43,114 nt of DNA from Hydrogenobacter sp. Its GTDB lineage: Bacteria; Aquificota; Aquificia; Aquificales; Aquificaceae. The stretch spans positions 1 through 43,114 of the forward strand of contig JBEULM010000010.1 of assembly GCA_041287335.1 (NCBI GenBank), read 5' to 3'. The notes beneath the pieces are model-generated. The model saw only the letters and a program-made list of their open reading frames with translations, did no database searches and was not told the origin of the DNA. A program made the position numbers and the translations under genes. Below are positions 26,289-35,262 of the stretch, in pieces; within the stretch, counting starts at the first letter, position 1, and each line of letters opens with the position of its first letter.

Positions 26289-28047
26289 ATTCTGCAGATT
26301 TTACACTGTAACATTCTCTGAAGACTGCATAAAGGCATCTTTTTGCACAGTACTCATGGTCAAGCCTCTTAAAAAGCTCTACTATGGAGTGACCTTTTGA
26401 ATCAAAGATGAGATCCGCATTTATATGCTTCTCAAACTCTATTCTCTCAAGGATCGGATATACATCACAAGCGATATTTGCCATAGCGGGTTCTATCTTT
26501 TGTTTTCTTAATTCATCAAAAAGCCTCATGAGTGTAAATGCACCGGTAGCATCTATATAATGAACTGCTTCCATATCAAGTAAAAGGAACTTCAGATTAC
26601 CCTTTTCTTTTCTTTCTTTGACTTTCTCAAGCACATACTCGTAAACATACTCAGCATTTGCAAAATACACAGGCATATTGGGTCTTATGTAAAGTATTTG
26701 AGGGCATTGAGGAAGCCTTTCCCTTTCAGCATTGACAAAAGTCTGAGATTGAGGGTTTCTGGTAAGTACTACGAGCCTGGGATACATGGTTTTATATACG
26801 AAAGATCCAAGAGCTATGAGTGTTCCAAGAGTTAGAGCGACCCAAAGCTCCATAAAAAAAACGCTTCCAAAGGTTATACCTGCAACTAATCCATCAATTC
26901 TATTTACCTTGTACAGCTTTAGTATTTCCTGAGGCTTTATGAGGTTTATGACTGCAGAGAGGACGATCGCTGAGAGTGTCGCTTTGGGAAGGTAATAAAA
27001 GGCAGGAGCTACGAAAAGTAAAGTTATACCAACCGCACTGCCTGTTATAATACTCGCAAGGGGAGTTTTTGCACCAAGCTGAAAGTTAAGAGCGGATCTG
27101 GAAAAAGATCCACCTACGGGAAAACCTTTAAAAATGCCTGCTGTAATGTTTGCCATTCCTTGCCCTATAAGTTCCTGATTTGCATCCCATTTGTCACCGG
27201 CTTGAAGAGCGAGGCGCTTTGCTATAGCAACCGCCTCTATAAGTCCAAAGGCGGCAACTACTATAGCACCACCCCAAAGGGAGGCAATAGTTGAAAAGTC
27301 TGCCTTAGGAAAAGATGGAGTTGGTAAACCCTGAGGTACGTTACCCACTATGGCTACGCCAAACTTTTCAAGCCCGTAAAAGTATGAAAGTGATGAGGTT
27401 ATCACGACGGCAATAAGAGCGCCAGGAACGAGAGGGTGTATTTTTTTGGAGATCCATATGACTGTGTAAGCCAAGAGTCCTATTCCCACCGTATAAGGAT
27501 TGATATTTTGAATTTTTTGAAAAATATCAACGACTACCTGATATATTAACGTGCTTTGAGTTATCTTAAAGCCAAGCAGATGTCCCGCCTGACTGAGAGC
27601 TATTACAAGCGCGCCAGCGCTGGTAAAACCTGTTATAACACTCGTTGATATGAGTTCAACTACAAAACCCAGCTTTAACAGACCTATGGTGAGCCTTATA
27701 AAGCCCACCATAAGAGCTAAAACACCCATAAGTGAGATCCATTTATCTGACACAGGTTCTGCCATAGAGTAAAGCACAGATGCGGAAAGAAGTGCTGTCA
27801 TAGCAACAGGTCCTGTAGCGAGAAATCTTGAACTTCCAAACATTGAAGCCAGAATGGTAGGCAAAAAGGATGCGTATAGTCCGTATATGGGAGGCATACC
27901 TGCAAGCAGAGCGTAAGCCATGGATTGAGGTACCAAAACCGCTGCAACTGTAAGACCCGCTATTAAATCTCTTGCGATTTTATCCCGGTCGTAATCCTTA
28001 AGCCATCGTAAAAATGGAGCTACCTCAAAAGATATGGTAATCCTCAT
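26266..28047 (-). CDS. SulP-family anion transporter with STAS domain
   Basis: A 593-residue inner-membrane transporter of the sulfate/bicarbonate SulP (SLC26) family. About residues 20-420 hold 10-14 membrane segments with the family stretch LTVAAVLVPQSMAYALLAGMPPIYGLYASFLP; the C-terminal STAS domain (about 440-560) includes LLLDMEAVHYIDATGAFTL. Substrate could be sulfate, bicarbonate or another oxyanion. It follows the RND pump stop codon directly (TAA then ATG), the last gene of the metal-efflux operon. A convergent 23-base overlap with nadD closes the operon. Confidence 0.93.
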   Translation of the reverse strand: MRITISFEVAPFLRWLKDYDRDKIARDLIAGLTVAAVLVPQSMAYALLAGMPPIYGLYASFLPTILASMFGSSRFLATGPVAMTALLSASVLYSMAEPVSDKWISLMGVLALMVGFIRLTIGLLKLGFVVELISTSVITGFTSAGALVIALSQAGHLLGFKITQSTLIYQVVVDIFQKIQNINPYTVGIGLLAYTVIWISKKIHPLVPGALIAVVITSSLSYFYGLEKFGVAIVGNVPQGLPTPSFPKADFSTIASLWGGAIVVAAFGLIEAVAIAKRLALQAGDKWDANQELIGQGMANITAGIFKGFPVGGSFSRSALNFQLGAKTPLASIITGSAVGITLLFVAPAFYYLPKATLSAIVLSAVINLIKPQEILKLYKVNRIDGLVAGITFGSVFFMELWVALTLGTLIALGSFVYKTMYPRLVVLTRNPQSQTFVNAERERLPQCPQILYIRPNMPVYFANAEYVYEYVLEKVKERKEKGNLKFLLLDMEAVHYIDATGAFTLMRLFDELRKQKIEPAMANIACDVYPILERIEFEKHINADLIFDSKGHSIVELFKRLDHEYCAKRCLYAVFRECYSVKSAEFKPVVVL

Positions 28048-31000
28048 TTATCTGATAAAAATTTTACCAAATCTTTCGTAAACGAGTGGCAAAATCAAAA
28101 GTGTTAAAGTCGTTGAAGTAAAAATTCCACCTATTACCACAACGGCTAAGGGTTTTTGTATCTCGGAGCCTATGTCGGAAGCAAAAAGCATAGGAACTAA
28201 TCCTAAGGATGCAGCCGTAGCGGTTATGAGTATAGGTCTTAGTCTTCTGCTCGCGCCTAAGAAGACAGCTTCCCTCACGCTATAGCCGTTTTCCAAAAGG
28301 GACCTTATGTAAGATATGAGAACGACACCGTTGAGCGTAGCTATGCCAAAAACAGCTATGAAACCTAAAGCCGAAGGCACTGAAAGGTTATAGCCCGAAA
28401 AGTAAAGAGCCACTACCCCTCCTATAGTAGCAAACGGTACGTTCAATATTACTATGAAGGCATCCCTGAAGGAGTTATAGTTTATATACAAAAGCAAAAA
28501 GATGAGCATTACGGATAAAGGAACGACTATAGAAAGTCTCTTCATAGCTCTCTCTTGGTTTTCAAACTGTCCTCCGAAGGCTATAAAGTAACCCGGCGGT
28601 AGCTTTATATCCTTTGATATCCTCTCCTTTAACTCTCTCACAAATCCACCCAGATCCCTTCCTGATAGATTGGATTGAACAAGGGCAAATCTCATACCAT
28701 TTTCCCTCCTTATCTTCTGAAAGCCTTCGGCTACTTCCAGATTAGCCAGTTGGGAAAGGGTTAAAATGCTGCCATCTTTCAAAAGCAGGGGCATATTCTT
28801 GAGTTCAAGTATGTCCTTTCTCTCAAGTCCTATAACTATGGGGAATAGGATGGTATCTTTCTGGAGTTGCCCTACCTCTTTTCCTCCCAAAGCATAGGAG
28901 ACAAATTTCATGAGATCGGCAGTTGTCAAATCGTATCTCTTTAGCATATCCATTTTTGGGATTATGCGAAGTTGTAACTTACCTGATTGAGCTTCTGTCT
29001 CCACATCTACAGCACCCTTTGTGCCTTTTACTATTGTCTCTATCTGATACGCTATCTGGTTTATCTTTTGCAGATCATCTCCGAACACTTTTATGGCTAT
29101 CGTAGATTTTACGCCTGACAGTAGCTCATCGATCCTCATCTGTATGGGTTGTGTAAAGCTAAACTCTACTCCTGGAACACCCTTTAGCCTTTCTCTCAAG
29201 AGATTTACAAACTCCTCCCTGCTTTTGAAACTCTTCCACTGGGACATGGGTTTGAGAATTATGAAAGTCTCTATGTAACTTACATCCTCAGGCTCCCCTA
29301 CCTCAGCTCTTCCTATATTGGAAAAGGTTCTTACAACCTCAGGATAAGAAAGAGCTGTACTTTCAACAAGTTTGGCTACCCTTTTGGCTTCTTCAAGGGA
29401 AGTGTTAGGATTTAAAAAGGACTTTACAAGCACGGATCCTTCCTCAAGTTGAGGCGCAAACTCAGTTCCCACTCTTGAAAGTAGAAACAGGGAAAAAAAG
29501 AAGGAACATACAGCAATGCCTATAAGTACCCATCTTCCTTTTGTCGCTTTCTCTAAAAGTTTCACGTACCCTTCTCTTATCTTGCGAAACAGGTACGTTT
29601 CCTCCTTTCCCGCCTTGAGAATATAAAAAGACAAAACTGGCATAAAGAGGAAGGCAACTAACAACGAAGAAAGAAGGGCAAATATTATGGTCATGGCTAA
29701 GGGTTTGTAATACTTGCCCTCTACAGATTCCAGTGTGAATATGGGAAGAAAGACAACTATTATTATACCTATAGCAAAAAGCACAGGGCGCATCACTTCT
29801 CTGACCGAGTCTGCAATCAAAGAAAGTCTGTGCTTTTCTCTCGTTTCGGATAGGTGTCTGTATATGTTTTCTACCACAACAACTGTTGCATCGGCAAAAA
29901 GTCCCACACCGATAGCAAGACCACCTAAGGACATGAGATTACCCGATATGCCTGCAATTTTCATGAAGGTAAAAGTAAAAAGCATGGTGAGCGGTATGGA
30001 AAGAACTACGAGAAGAGCTGTTCTCAAGTTCCAAAGATACAAACTTATAGCTACGGATACCAGAATTATCCCTTCAAGGAGAGCCTTTTCTACAGTGGAA
30101 AGAGCCTTTTTTGTAAGATATGCCTGATCATAAAGAATTTCAAGCTTCACACCTTCAGGAAGTATCTTTTGGACTTGTTCAATCTTTTTCCTGAGATCCT
30201 CCACAAGCTTCATGGTATTCGTGCTTACCCTTTTGAGGACTATGTTTCCCTGTATTTCTTCACCGTTTAGAGTAAAGGCTCCTCTCCTGTTTGGAAGCTC
30301 CGAAGGTATAACCTTGGCTATCTGCCCGAGCTTTATCCATGTGCCGTCAGATTTTCTAACGGGTATGTTTTCAATGTCTTCCACGCTTTTTACCCTTCCA
30401 AGTCCTCTGACCACCATATCCCCCTGAGGTGAAAGCATGAAGCCACCCCCAGCTATTTGGTTATAATCCTCAAGAGATAGTATAACATCTTGAAGGGTTA
30501 TACCGTAAAGGGTCATCACGTCTGGGTTTAAACTTACTACATACGCCCTTTCGGGTCCCCACTGGGATATCTCTTCAACGCCATCAACAGACTTGATAAG
30601 CGGTTTTATCTTCCACATCTGCAAGGTTTTCAGATCCTCAAGAGAGTAATTGCCCTTTTCATCTACCAAGGCGTAAAAGAGCACGTTACCAAGACCTGAA
30701 GTGTTTGGACCCATTCTTGGCACATACCCCTGAGGTATCTGCGCTTGTGCTTCCGGCAGTTTTTGGGCTACCAAGTTTCTCGCAAAATACACATCCGTAC
30801 CGTCCTTGAAAAAGGCGGTAACGTAAGAAAGTCCGGGGAGGCTTACTGACCTGACAAGATCCACATCCTTTATGCCGGAAAGTACGGACTCTATGGGACG
30901 GGTCACAAGCACCTCTGTCTCTTCGGCTGAGAGTCCCGGCGTTTCTGTATATATAACTACTTGCACGGGTGTTGGATCAGGGAAGGTATCTATGGGAAGT

Positions 31001-31083
31001 CTCACAAAGTTCCAGATCCCTATAAGCACGCTAAAAAAGAGAAGTAGCAAAATCAAAATCCTGTAGTGGAGCAATTTACTCAT
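28048..31083 (-). CDS. Heavy-metal efflux RND transporter (CusA/CzcA family)
   Basis: Inner-membrane proton-driven pump that exports metal ions through a tripartite complex. The 1011 residues are typical, with an N-terminal segment (RLPIDTFPDPTPVQVVIYTETPGLSAEE), twelve membrane segments in two sets and two large periplasmic loops. The fourth membrane segment carries MSLGGLAIGVGLFADATVVVVEN, the HME-family proton-relay region containing the conserved Asp. Copper/silver and zinc/cobalt/nickel types differ mainly by residues I cannot align reliably, so the metal is left open. Its ATG overlaps the adaptor stop (ATGA). Confidence 0.94.
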   Translation of the reverse strand: MSKLLHYRILILLLLFFSVLIGIWNFVRLPIDTFPDPTPVQVVIYTETPGLSAEETEVLVTRPIESVLSGIKDVDLVRSVSLPGLSYVTAFFKDGTDVYFARNLVAQKLPEAQAQIPQGYVPRMGPNTSGLGNVLFYALVDEKGNYSLEDLKTLQMWKIKPLIKSVDGVEEISQWGPERAYVVSLNPDVMTLYGITLQDVILSLEDYNQIAGGGFMLSPQGDMVVRGLGRVKSVEDIENIPVRKSDGTWIKLGQIAKVIPSELPNRRGAFTLNGEEIQGNIVLKRVSTNTMKLVEDLRKKIEQVQKILPEGVKLEILYDQAYLTKKALSTVEKALLEGIILVSVAISLYLWNLRTALLVVLSIPLTMLFTFTFMKIAGISGNLMSLGGLAIGVGLFADATVVVVENIYRHLSETREKHRLSLIADSVREVMRPVLFAIGIIIVVFLPIFTLESVEGKYYKPLAMTIIFALLSSLLVAFLFMPVLSFYILKAGKEETYLFRKIREGYVKLLEKATKGRWVLIGIAVCSFFFSLFLLSRVGTEFAPQLEEGSVLVKSFLNPNTSLEEAKRVAKLVESTALSYPEVVRTFSNIGRAEVGEPEDVSYIETFIILKPMSQWKSFKSREEFVNLLRERLKGVPGVEFSFTQPIQMRIDELLSGVKSTIAIKVFGDDLQKINQIAYQIETIVKGTKGAVDVETEAQSGKLQLRIIPKMDMLKRYDLTTADLMKFVSYALGGKEVGQLQKDTILFPIVIGLERKDILELKNMPLLLKDGSILTLSQLANLEVAEGFQKIRRENGMRFALVQSNLSGRDLGGFVRELKERISKDIKLPPGYFIAFGGQFENQERAMKRLSIVVPLSVMLIFLLLYINYNSFRDAFIVILNVPFATIGGVVALYFSGYNLSVPSALGFIAVFGIATLNGVVLISYIRSLLENGYSVREAVFLGASRRLRPILITATAASLGLVPMLFASDIGSEIQKPLAVVVIGGIFTSTTLTLLILPLVYERFGKIFIR

Positions 31084-32108
31084 TTTTCTACCTGTGATCT
31101 CAAGAAAATCAAACCGCTGATTGCCACTTGTTGACCATCTTTGAGTCCGTCTACCAACACCATCTGCCCCTCCTCCTTTATCCTCCTGACAGCTTTTACG
31201 CTGAAGCCTTCAGGAACTTTTACGAAAACTACATCTCTGCCGTCTATGTTTTGGATAGCCTGAACAGGAATCCAAGTACCTACCGTGGTACCAAGCTCAA
31301 GAACAACCTCCGTCATAAGCCCAGGTCTTAAAAGGTCTTTTACATTGCCCACCAACAACCTAACGGGAACTCTCTTTGTATTTTGATCTACCTCGTGGGA
31401 TACATAATCTACTTTGCCTTCTATCCTCTGTCCTTGCCAAATTAGGTATCCCCTTATACCTTTTTTCACTTTTGCCACATCTTCGGGCATTGCGTAAGCG
31501 TAAACCCAGAGCTTTTCATGGGAGTGAATTTTAAACATCTCTTTGGATATATCAACACCACTTCCGGTATATATCTTCTGCTCTATCACGTACCCATCTA
31601 TGGGAGATCTTACCAAAATCCCGTCACCTATTATCTCACCGAAGGATCTAAGTGTTGTTAAAAGAGCCTCGTACTCACCTTTTGCCTTTTCGTAATCTAT
31701 CTTTGCACTGTAGTATCTCGCATAAGGAATGACCTCCTCTTTGTATAACATTTCCTCTCTGTCAAGCGTTTCCTGAGCGGTTTTGAGCTTTACCTTAGCC
31801 ATTCTGATCTGAGCTTGAAGGTCCGCTATCTGAGGTGAATAAACCAAAGCCAAAGGTGTGCCTTTCTTCACTTTATCCCCTTCCTTTACAAATATGCGTT
31901 TTACTACACCGCTGACGGGTGGGTAAATCTCTGCCACAAGACCTGCATACTCACTTACCTTTGCAGGAAGCCTAAGCTCTTCCTTTACCTTCTCTAACTT
32001 TACCGTGTAGAGTTTTATACCGAGTTTTTGTTGGATCTTTTGATCAAGCTTCAAAGTTTGAGAAAAAACGAGGAGAGGAAGTACGAAAAAGATCAACAAC
32101 ACTTTCAC
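31080..32108 (-). CDS. Periplasmic adaptor of the metal RND pump (CusB/CzcB type)
   Basis: Membrane-fusion protein, 342 residues, that links the RND pump to the outer-membrane channel. A signal peptide (LLIFFVLPLLVFSQ) is followed by a lipoyl-like beta domain (YPPVSGVVKRIFVKEGDKVKKG), a helical hairpin (about 95-145) and beta-barrel segments. There are no histidine-rich or extra metal-binding extensions, unlike the longest CzcB forms. It starts with GTG overlapping the OMP gene stop (GTGA). The fit between its size and that of its partners supports an intact complex. Confidence 0.9.
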   Translation of the reverse strand: MKVLLIFFVLPLLVFSQTLKLDQKIQQKLGIKLYTVKLEKVKEELRLPAKVSEYAGLVAEIYPPVSGVVKRIFVKEGDKVKKGTPLALVYSPQIADLQAQIRMAKVKLKTAQETLDREEMLYKEEVIPYARYYSAKIDYEKAKGEYEALLTTLRSFGEIIGDGILVRSPIDGYVIEQKIYTGSGVDISKEMFKIHSHEKLWVYAYAMPEDVAKVKKGIRGYLIWQGQRIEGKVDYVSHEVDQNTKRVPVRLLVGNVKDLLRPGLMTEVVLELGTTVGTWIPVQAIQNIDGRDVVFVKVPEGFSVKAVRRIKEEGQMVLVDGLKDGQQVAISGLIFLRSQVEK

Positions 32109-33271
32109 AGATCACCTCCCAAAAGCAGGTATTTGGCATACTCTCCATGAGCCTCCATGAGGAGGTTTGATCTGTACCTGAGGAGCTCTATGTATCTTCT
32201 TTTTGTGTCGGAAAGCTCAAGGGCTGTGATAGTTCTAAGCCTGTAGCTTTTTATTGCCAAACTCAACTCATCACGAGCCTTAGAAAGCAGATAGTTGTCT
32301 ATCTTACTTACTTCCTCCTTCAGTATACTGTACCTGCTCATTATACGCTCGTATTCGCCTTGCGTATTTATGAGTTCCAGCTTTTTAAAGTTTTCTAAAC
32401 TTCTCGCCTGTGAAGAAAGTTGGAGAATCTCAGCCTCCCTTCTGTAAAAGAGGGGTATGGTGGCAGAAAAACCGATTCTGAAACCGTAGGAGCTTTCGGA
32501 CACTTTTTCACTGAGAGCCTCTATACTAAGTTGCGGTTTGGCTAAGGTCTTCTCTACCTCAATGCTTCCCTTTACGCTCTTTATCAGGTAGGTATAGTAC
32601 CTTATCTGAGGCAGATCTTCAAAATTCAACGGTTTCATCTCCCTGAGGTCTTCCAAACTTCCATCTACATCACTTACACTTTCACCAATTAAAAAAGAGA
32701 GACGTTTGAGAGCATTCGCATAATCGTTCTTAGCTATTTCAAGCTCACTTCTTGCAAGCTCAAGTTCCCTCTCAGCTCTGAAAAATTCAAGCTTTGTCAC
32801 CTCACCTAAACCAAAAAGCTTTCTCACAAAATTGTAAACATCTTCGTTTATGCGATAATTCTCCTCAGCGATACGCAAAAGCTCCCTTTTATGCAAAGCA
32901 GAGTAAAAAGCTACATAAACTTCACTTTTTAGCGTGTTCCTCTCACGGGCTATCCTTTCTTGAAAGGCTAACACTTCGTACCTGACCGCTTTACCCATCA
33001 AAGTACCCAAAGGATAAAGAAGCAAAGGCTGTGAGTAAGAAAGTCTATATACAGGATTTGTTCTAACACCTTCCTTTGAGGTTCCCAAATTCCCCAGTTC
33101 CACCCCAAGGGTCGGATTAAGATAGCTTCTGTACATTAAGGTCTTTCCTTCTATAGCTTTGCCCTCCTCTTCAAGAGCCTTCAGTGAGGGATAAAAAGAA
33201 ACAGCCTTTTCTATTGCGGTTCTCAGATCAATACCGTAAGAGAGTCCTATAAGTAGGAGCAGTATGATCAT
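32105..33271 (-). CDS. TolC-like outer-membrane channel of the metal RND pump
   Basis: Outer-membrane efflux protein of 388 residues: a short signal peptide (IILLLLIGLSYG) and two repeated long helical regions typical of the TolC/OEP family, each with the KARDELSLAIKSYRL-type heptads. It pairs with the adaptor and pump encoded just downstream and should form the outer-membrane duct. Its ATG shares one base with the stop of the DUF2231 gene (TAATG). The channel is shorter than E. coli TolC, as for many CzcC-like proteins. Confidence 0.88.
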   Translation of the reverse strand: MIILLLLIGLSYGIDLRTAIEKAVSFYPSLKALEEEGKAIEGKTLMYRSYLNPTLGVELGNLGTSKEGVRTNPVYRLSYSQPLLLYPLGTLMGKAVRYEVLAFQERIARERNTLKSEVYVAFYSALHKRELLRIAEENYRINEDVYNFVRKLFGLGEVTKLEFFRAERELELARSELEIAKNDYANALKRLSFLIGESVSDVDGSLEDLREMKPLNFEDLPQIRYYTYLIKSVKGSIEVEKTLAKPQLSIEALSEKVSESSYGFRIGFSATIPLFYRREAEILQLSSQARSLENFKKLELINTQGEYERIMSRYSILKEEVSKIDNYLLSKARDELSLAIKSYRLRTITALELSDTKRRYIELLRYRSNLLMEAHGEYAKYLLLGGDL

Positions 33272-33696
33272 TAAAACCCACCCTTCAAAAGGTAGTCGTA
33301 AACAATGCTACCACCCCACCTTCCCTGCAGGAAAAGAAGCAAAACACCTATAAAGAGCAGTATGCTGTATATGTCTCTGATCTTCTCTGATTGAGTTCTA
33401 CCTTGTAAGAACCTCAAGACGCCAATGAGGAGGAAGAAAAAACTCAGAAAGAAACCGAGAAGCTCGTGGGACTCAAAAACGGGAATTTTGTGTAGTCTTT
33501 CTTCTATAGGCTCATGGGCTATTATGCCAGAAATTGTAGCTCCCAAAACTGCAAAGACGCTCACATAAGTGAGCATACCGTGCAGACCATCCGGAGTTTT
33601 TTTCCTAATCCTGTAGTATATGTCCGTTAATAGCAAAAACACCGGAAAAGCTATAGCAAAATGTACTACAGGTGGATGAAGTTTTACAATCTCCAT
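33271..33696 (-). CDS. DUF2231-family membrane protein
   Basis: A 141-residue inner-membrane protein with four segments. It opens with HPPVVHFAIAFPVFLLLTD, the family signature with conserved histidines, has HELLGFFLSF in the third segment, and ends with GGSIVYDYLLKGG, the family's C-terminal motif. Function unknown; relatives often lie with metal resistance or c-type cytochrome genes. It leads the five-gene RND operon. A ribosome site (gcggaggcg) precedes the ATG. A possible TACAAT lies about 18 bases upstream of the ATG but its -35 spacing is poor. Confidence 0.85.
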   Translation of the reverse strand: MEIVKLHPPVVHFAIAFPVFLLLTDIYYRIRKKTPDGLHGMLTYVSVFAVLGATISGIIAHEPIEERLHKIPVFESHELLGFFLSFFFLLIGVLRFLQGRTQSEKIRDIYSILLFIGVLLLFLQGRWGGSIVYDYLLKGGF

Positions 33697-33779
33697 ATCT
33701 CGCCTCCGCTTTTATTGTACGGATCATATATTAATACAACATTAATACGGTAAAATTTACTTATTGAAGAACATTTACC

Positions 33780-34391
33780 ATGAAACGTTTGTATCTTGTT
33801 AGACACGCGCAGAGCGAATACAACGAAAAGGGAATATTTCAAGGAAGGCTTGATAGCGATCTTACTCCTCTTGGATTTGTGCAAGCGAGACTTCTGGCTA
33901 TGGAGTTTATGGATAAAGAAGTACAAGTCATTTACTCTTCACCACAGAGGAGAGCATACAAAACAGCCCTGACCATAGGTGACATACTCGGTCTTGACGT
34001 TATTGTGGATAATAGGCTCAGGGAGATGTCTTTTGGGGATTATGAAGGGAAGCACTTTTGGAGTATGGTAGAAGAGTACAGAGAGGTTTTTTTAAACTGG
34101 CTTACAAACCCTGTCATGTATCCGTTACCCACACAGGAGGGAATGGAAGAATTCAAAGGAAGAGTAAGTGACTTTATAGAGGATGTAAAGAAAAGTCATT
34201 ACAATAACATATTGGTGGTTGCACATGGAGGGACACTTCATGCTATCGTGTGTCTTGTGACTGGGCTGGGACTTGAGAATCTTTGGAACATACACATGGA
34301 CAACACAGGCATAACTGAACTTCGCATAGAAGGTAATAAAGGTATCTTAGTTTATTTAAACAGGTTGTGCCACACAAAGGGACTCACCTAA
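33780..34391 (+). CDS. Phosphoglycerate mutase-family phosphatase
   Basis: A 203-residue histidine phosphatase with the RHG motif LYLVRHAQSEYNEKG (catalytic His9), Arg58 (SSPQRRAYKTA), Glu82 and the second histidine His149 (VVAHGG). In Hydrogenobacter thermophilus, homologues of this family were shown to be metal-independent phosphoserine phosphatases (PspA and its PspB partner), so a serine-biosynthesis role is plausible. Other options are a CobC-type phosphatase or a mutase. From memory, the position I align with residue 85 is Phe here but His in PspA. The 3' end overlaps tsaE by eight bases. No clear -10 at the leaderless distance; gaaga is the only weak ribosome site. Confidence 0.85.
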   Translation: MKRLYLVRHAQSEYNEKGIFQGRLDSDLTPLGFVQARLLAMEFMDKEVQVIYSSPQRRAYKTALTIGDILGLDVIVDNRLREMSFGDYEGKHFWSMVEEYREVFLNWLTNPVMYPLPTQEGMEEFKGRVSDFIEDVKKSHYNNILVVAHGGTLHAIVCLVTGLGLENLWNIHMDNTGITELRIEGNKGILVYLNRLCHTKGLT

Positions 34392-34773
34392 AACGAGTGA
34401 TCCTAAGGAGTCTACCTTTTGGCACGAACTCAATGCTTATAATAATGTCACAGCAATCCATATCCTTTGCCCATTCAATAACCACAACCCCCTCCCCTAT
34501 AAACTCTTTAAAATCAAACTCATCAACCCTATACAGATCTATGTGTATGAGTCTTCCCTTTTTCGTAGGATACTCATTGACGAGCGTAAAGGTGGGACTC
34601 CTAACTTGATAGCTTTCAAATATACCCATACCTTGAGCTATACCCTTAACGAGCGTAGTTTTGCCTGCTCCTATCTCTCCCAAAAGACATATAACTTCTT
34701 TGCCAGTAAGGGATTCACCTATATTTCTTCCCAGTTTTATAGTTTCCTCCTCAGAAGTGGAAATTATCTCCAT
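34384..34773 (-). CDS. tsaE: tRNA threonylcarbamoyladenosine ATPase TsaE
   Basis: ATPase partner of the TsaB-TsaD complex that makes the t6A base next to the anticodon. The 129 residues have the Walker A GEIGAGKTT, SPTFTLVNEY and the conserved IHIDLYRVDE and VVVIEWAKDM. The ATG at 34773 gives the normal start; the in-frame extension to 34836 would run through the divergent promoter into the next gene. A TATAAT lies nine bases upstream. Its 3' end overlaps the convergent phosphatase gene by eight bases. Confidence 0.93.
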   Translation of the reverse strand: MEIISTSEEETIKLGRNIGESLTGKEVICLLGEIGAGKTTLVKGIAQGMGIFESYQVRSPTFTLVNEYPTKKGRLIHIDLYRVDEFDFKEFIGEGVVVIEWAKDMDCCDIIISIEFVPKGRLLRITRFR

Positions 34774-34779
34774 GTGTGC

Positions 34780-34788
34780 TATATTATA
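34780..34788. promoter_or_regulatory. Shared -10 region of tsaE and the SSB-tailed gene
   Basis: The 21 bp between two divergent ATGs contains tatattata (34780-34788), nearly palindromic. Minus strand: TATAAT at 34788-34783, nine bases before tsaE. Plus strand: TATATT at 34780-34785, nine bases before the ATG at 34795 (or TATTAT at 34782-34787, seven bases). No -35 match on either side; both would extend into the opposite coding region. Confidence 0.55.
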
Positions 34789-34794
34789 AAAACT

Positions 34795-35262
34795 ATGGAA
34801 TTTTTCTTCTTCACTGATGTTTATGCGGACAGACACCTAATAGATTACTACATAGTATCCTTTAAGCTTATAAACCAGAACGTAGTCAGCACGAAAGAGT
34901 GGGAAGGCAGGAAGTATATAACGGAGATAAAGGACTGGCAGAGCTTTAGGGAAAACGTTTACGATATAGTACTTTATGAGTTTGGAGACGAAGTGGAGAG
35001 GTTTACGGATATAGAAACCGCATTGAGAACAGCTTATAAAATGGCATATACGGAAGCTTCAAGGAAATTACCCAAAAACATACTGCCATCTGTGGGTATA
35101 GGAACCCCTCCCCTTGATGTGATAAGGATGGTCTTCCCTGTGAGCTTTGAGTTTGAACCCTTCCCTAAGGATATAGATGTGTTTCTTGACAGGATAGTGA
35201 GGGAGATGGAAGAGGAAATAACAAGGAGTGAATTCAACGATGACGACGAAATCCCTTTCTGA
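34795..35262 (+). CDS. Unknown protein with SSB-like C-terminal tip
   Basis: A 155-residue protein I do not recognise. It opens [23 protein letters not shown], has a mixed alpha/beta body, and ends in an acidic stretch, [19 protein letters not shown]. The last residues match the conserved tip of bacterial single-strand DNA-binding protein (E. coli ends DDDIPF), which binds repair and replication partners. The body lacks the OB-fold opening of SSB. The tip codons (35239-35259) overlap the first codons of hslU in another frame. The ATG is set by the shared -10; a longer in-frame version antisense to tsaE is rejected. First gene of the hslU-hisIE unit. Confidence 0.75.
   Translation: MEFFFFTDVYADRHLIDYYIVSFKLINQNVVSTKEWEGRKYITEIKDWQSFRENVYDIVLYEFGDEVERFTDIETALRTAYKMAYTEASRKLPKNILPSVGIGTPPLDVIRMVFPVSFEFEPFPKDIDVFLDRIVREMEEEITRSEFNDDDEIPF

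Noticed and set aside
34543-34794. In-frame upstream extension of the SSB-tailed gene
   Set aside because: It runs antisense through tsaE and the shared promoter; the ATG at 34795 fits the -10.
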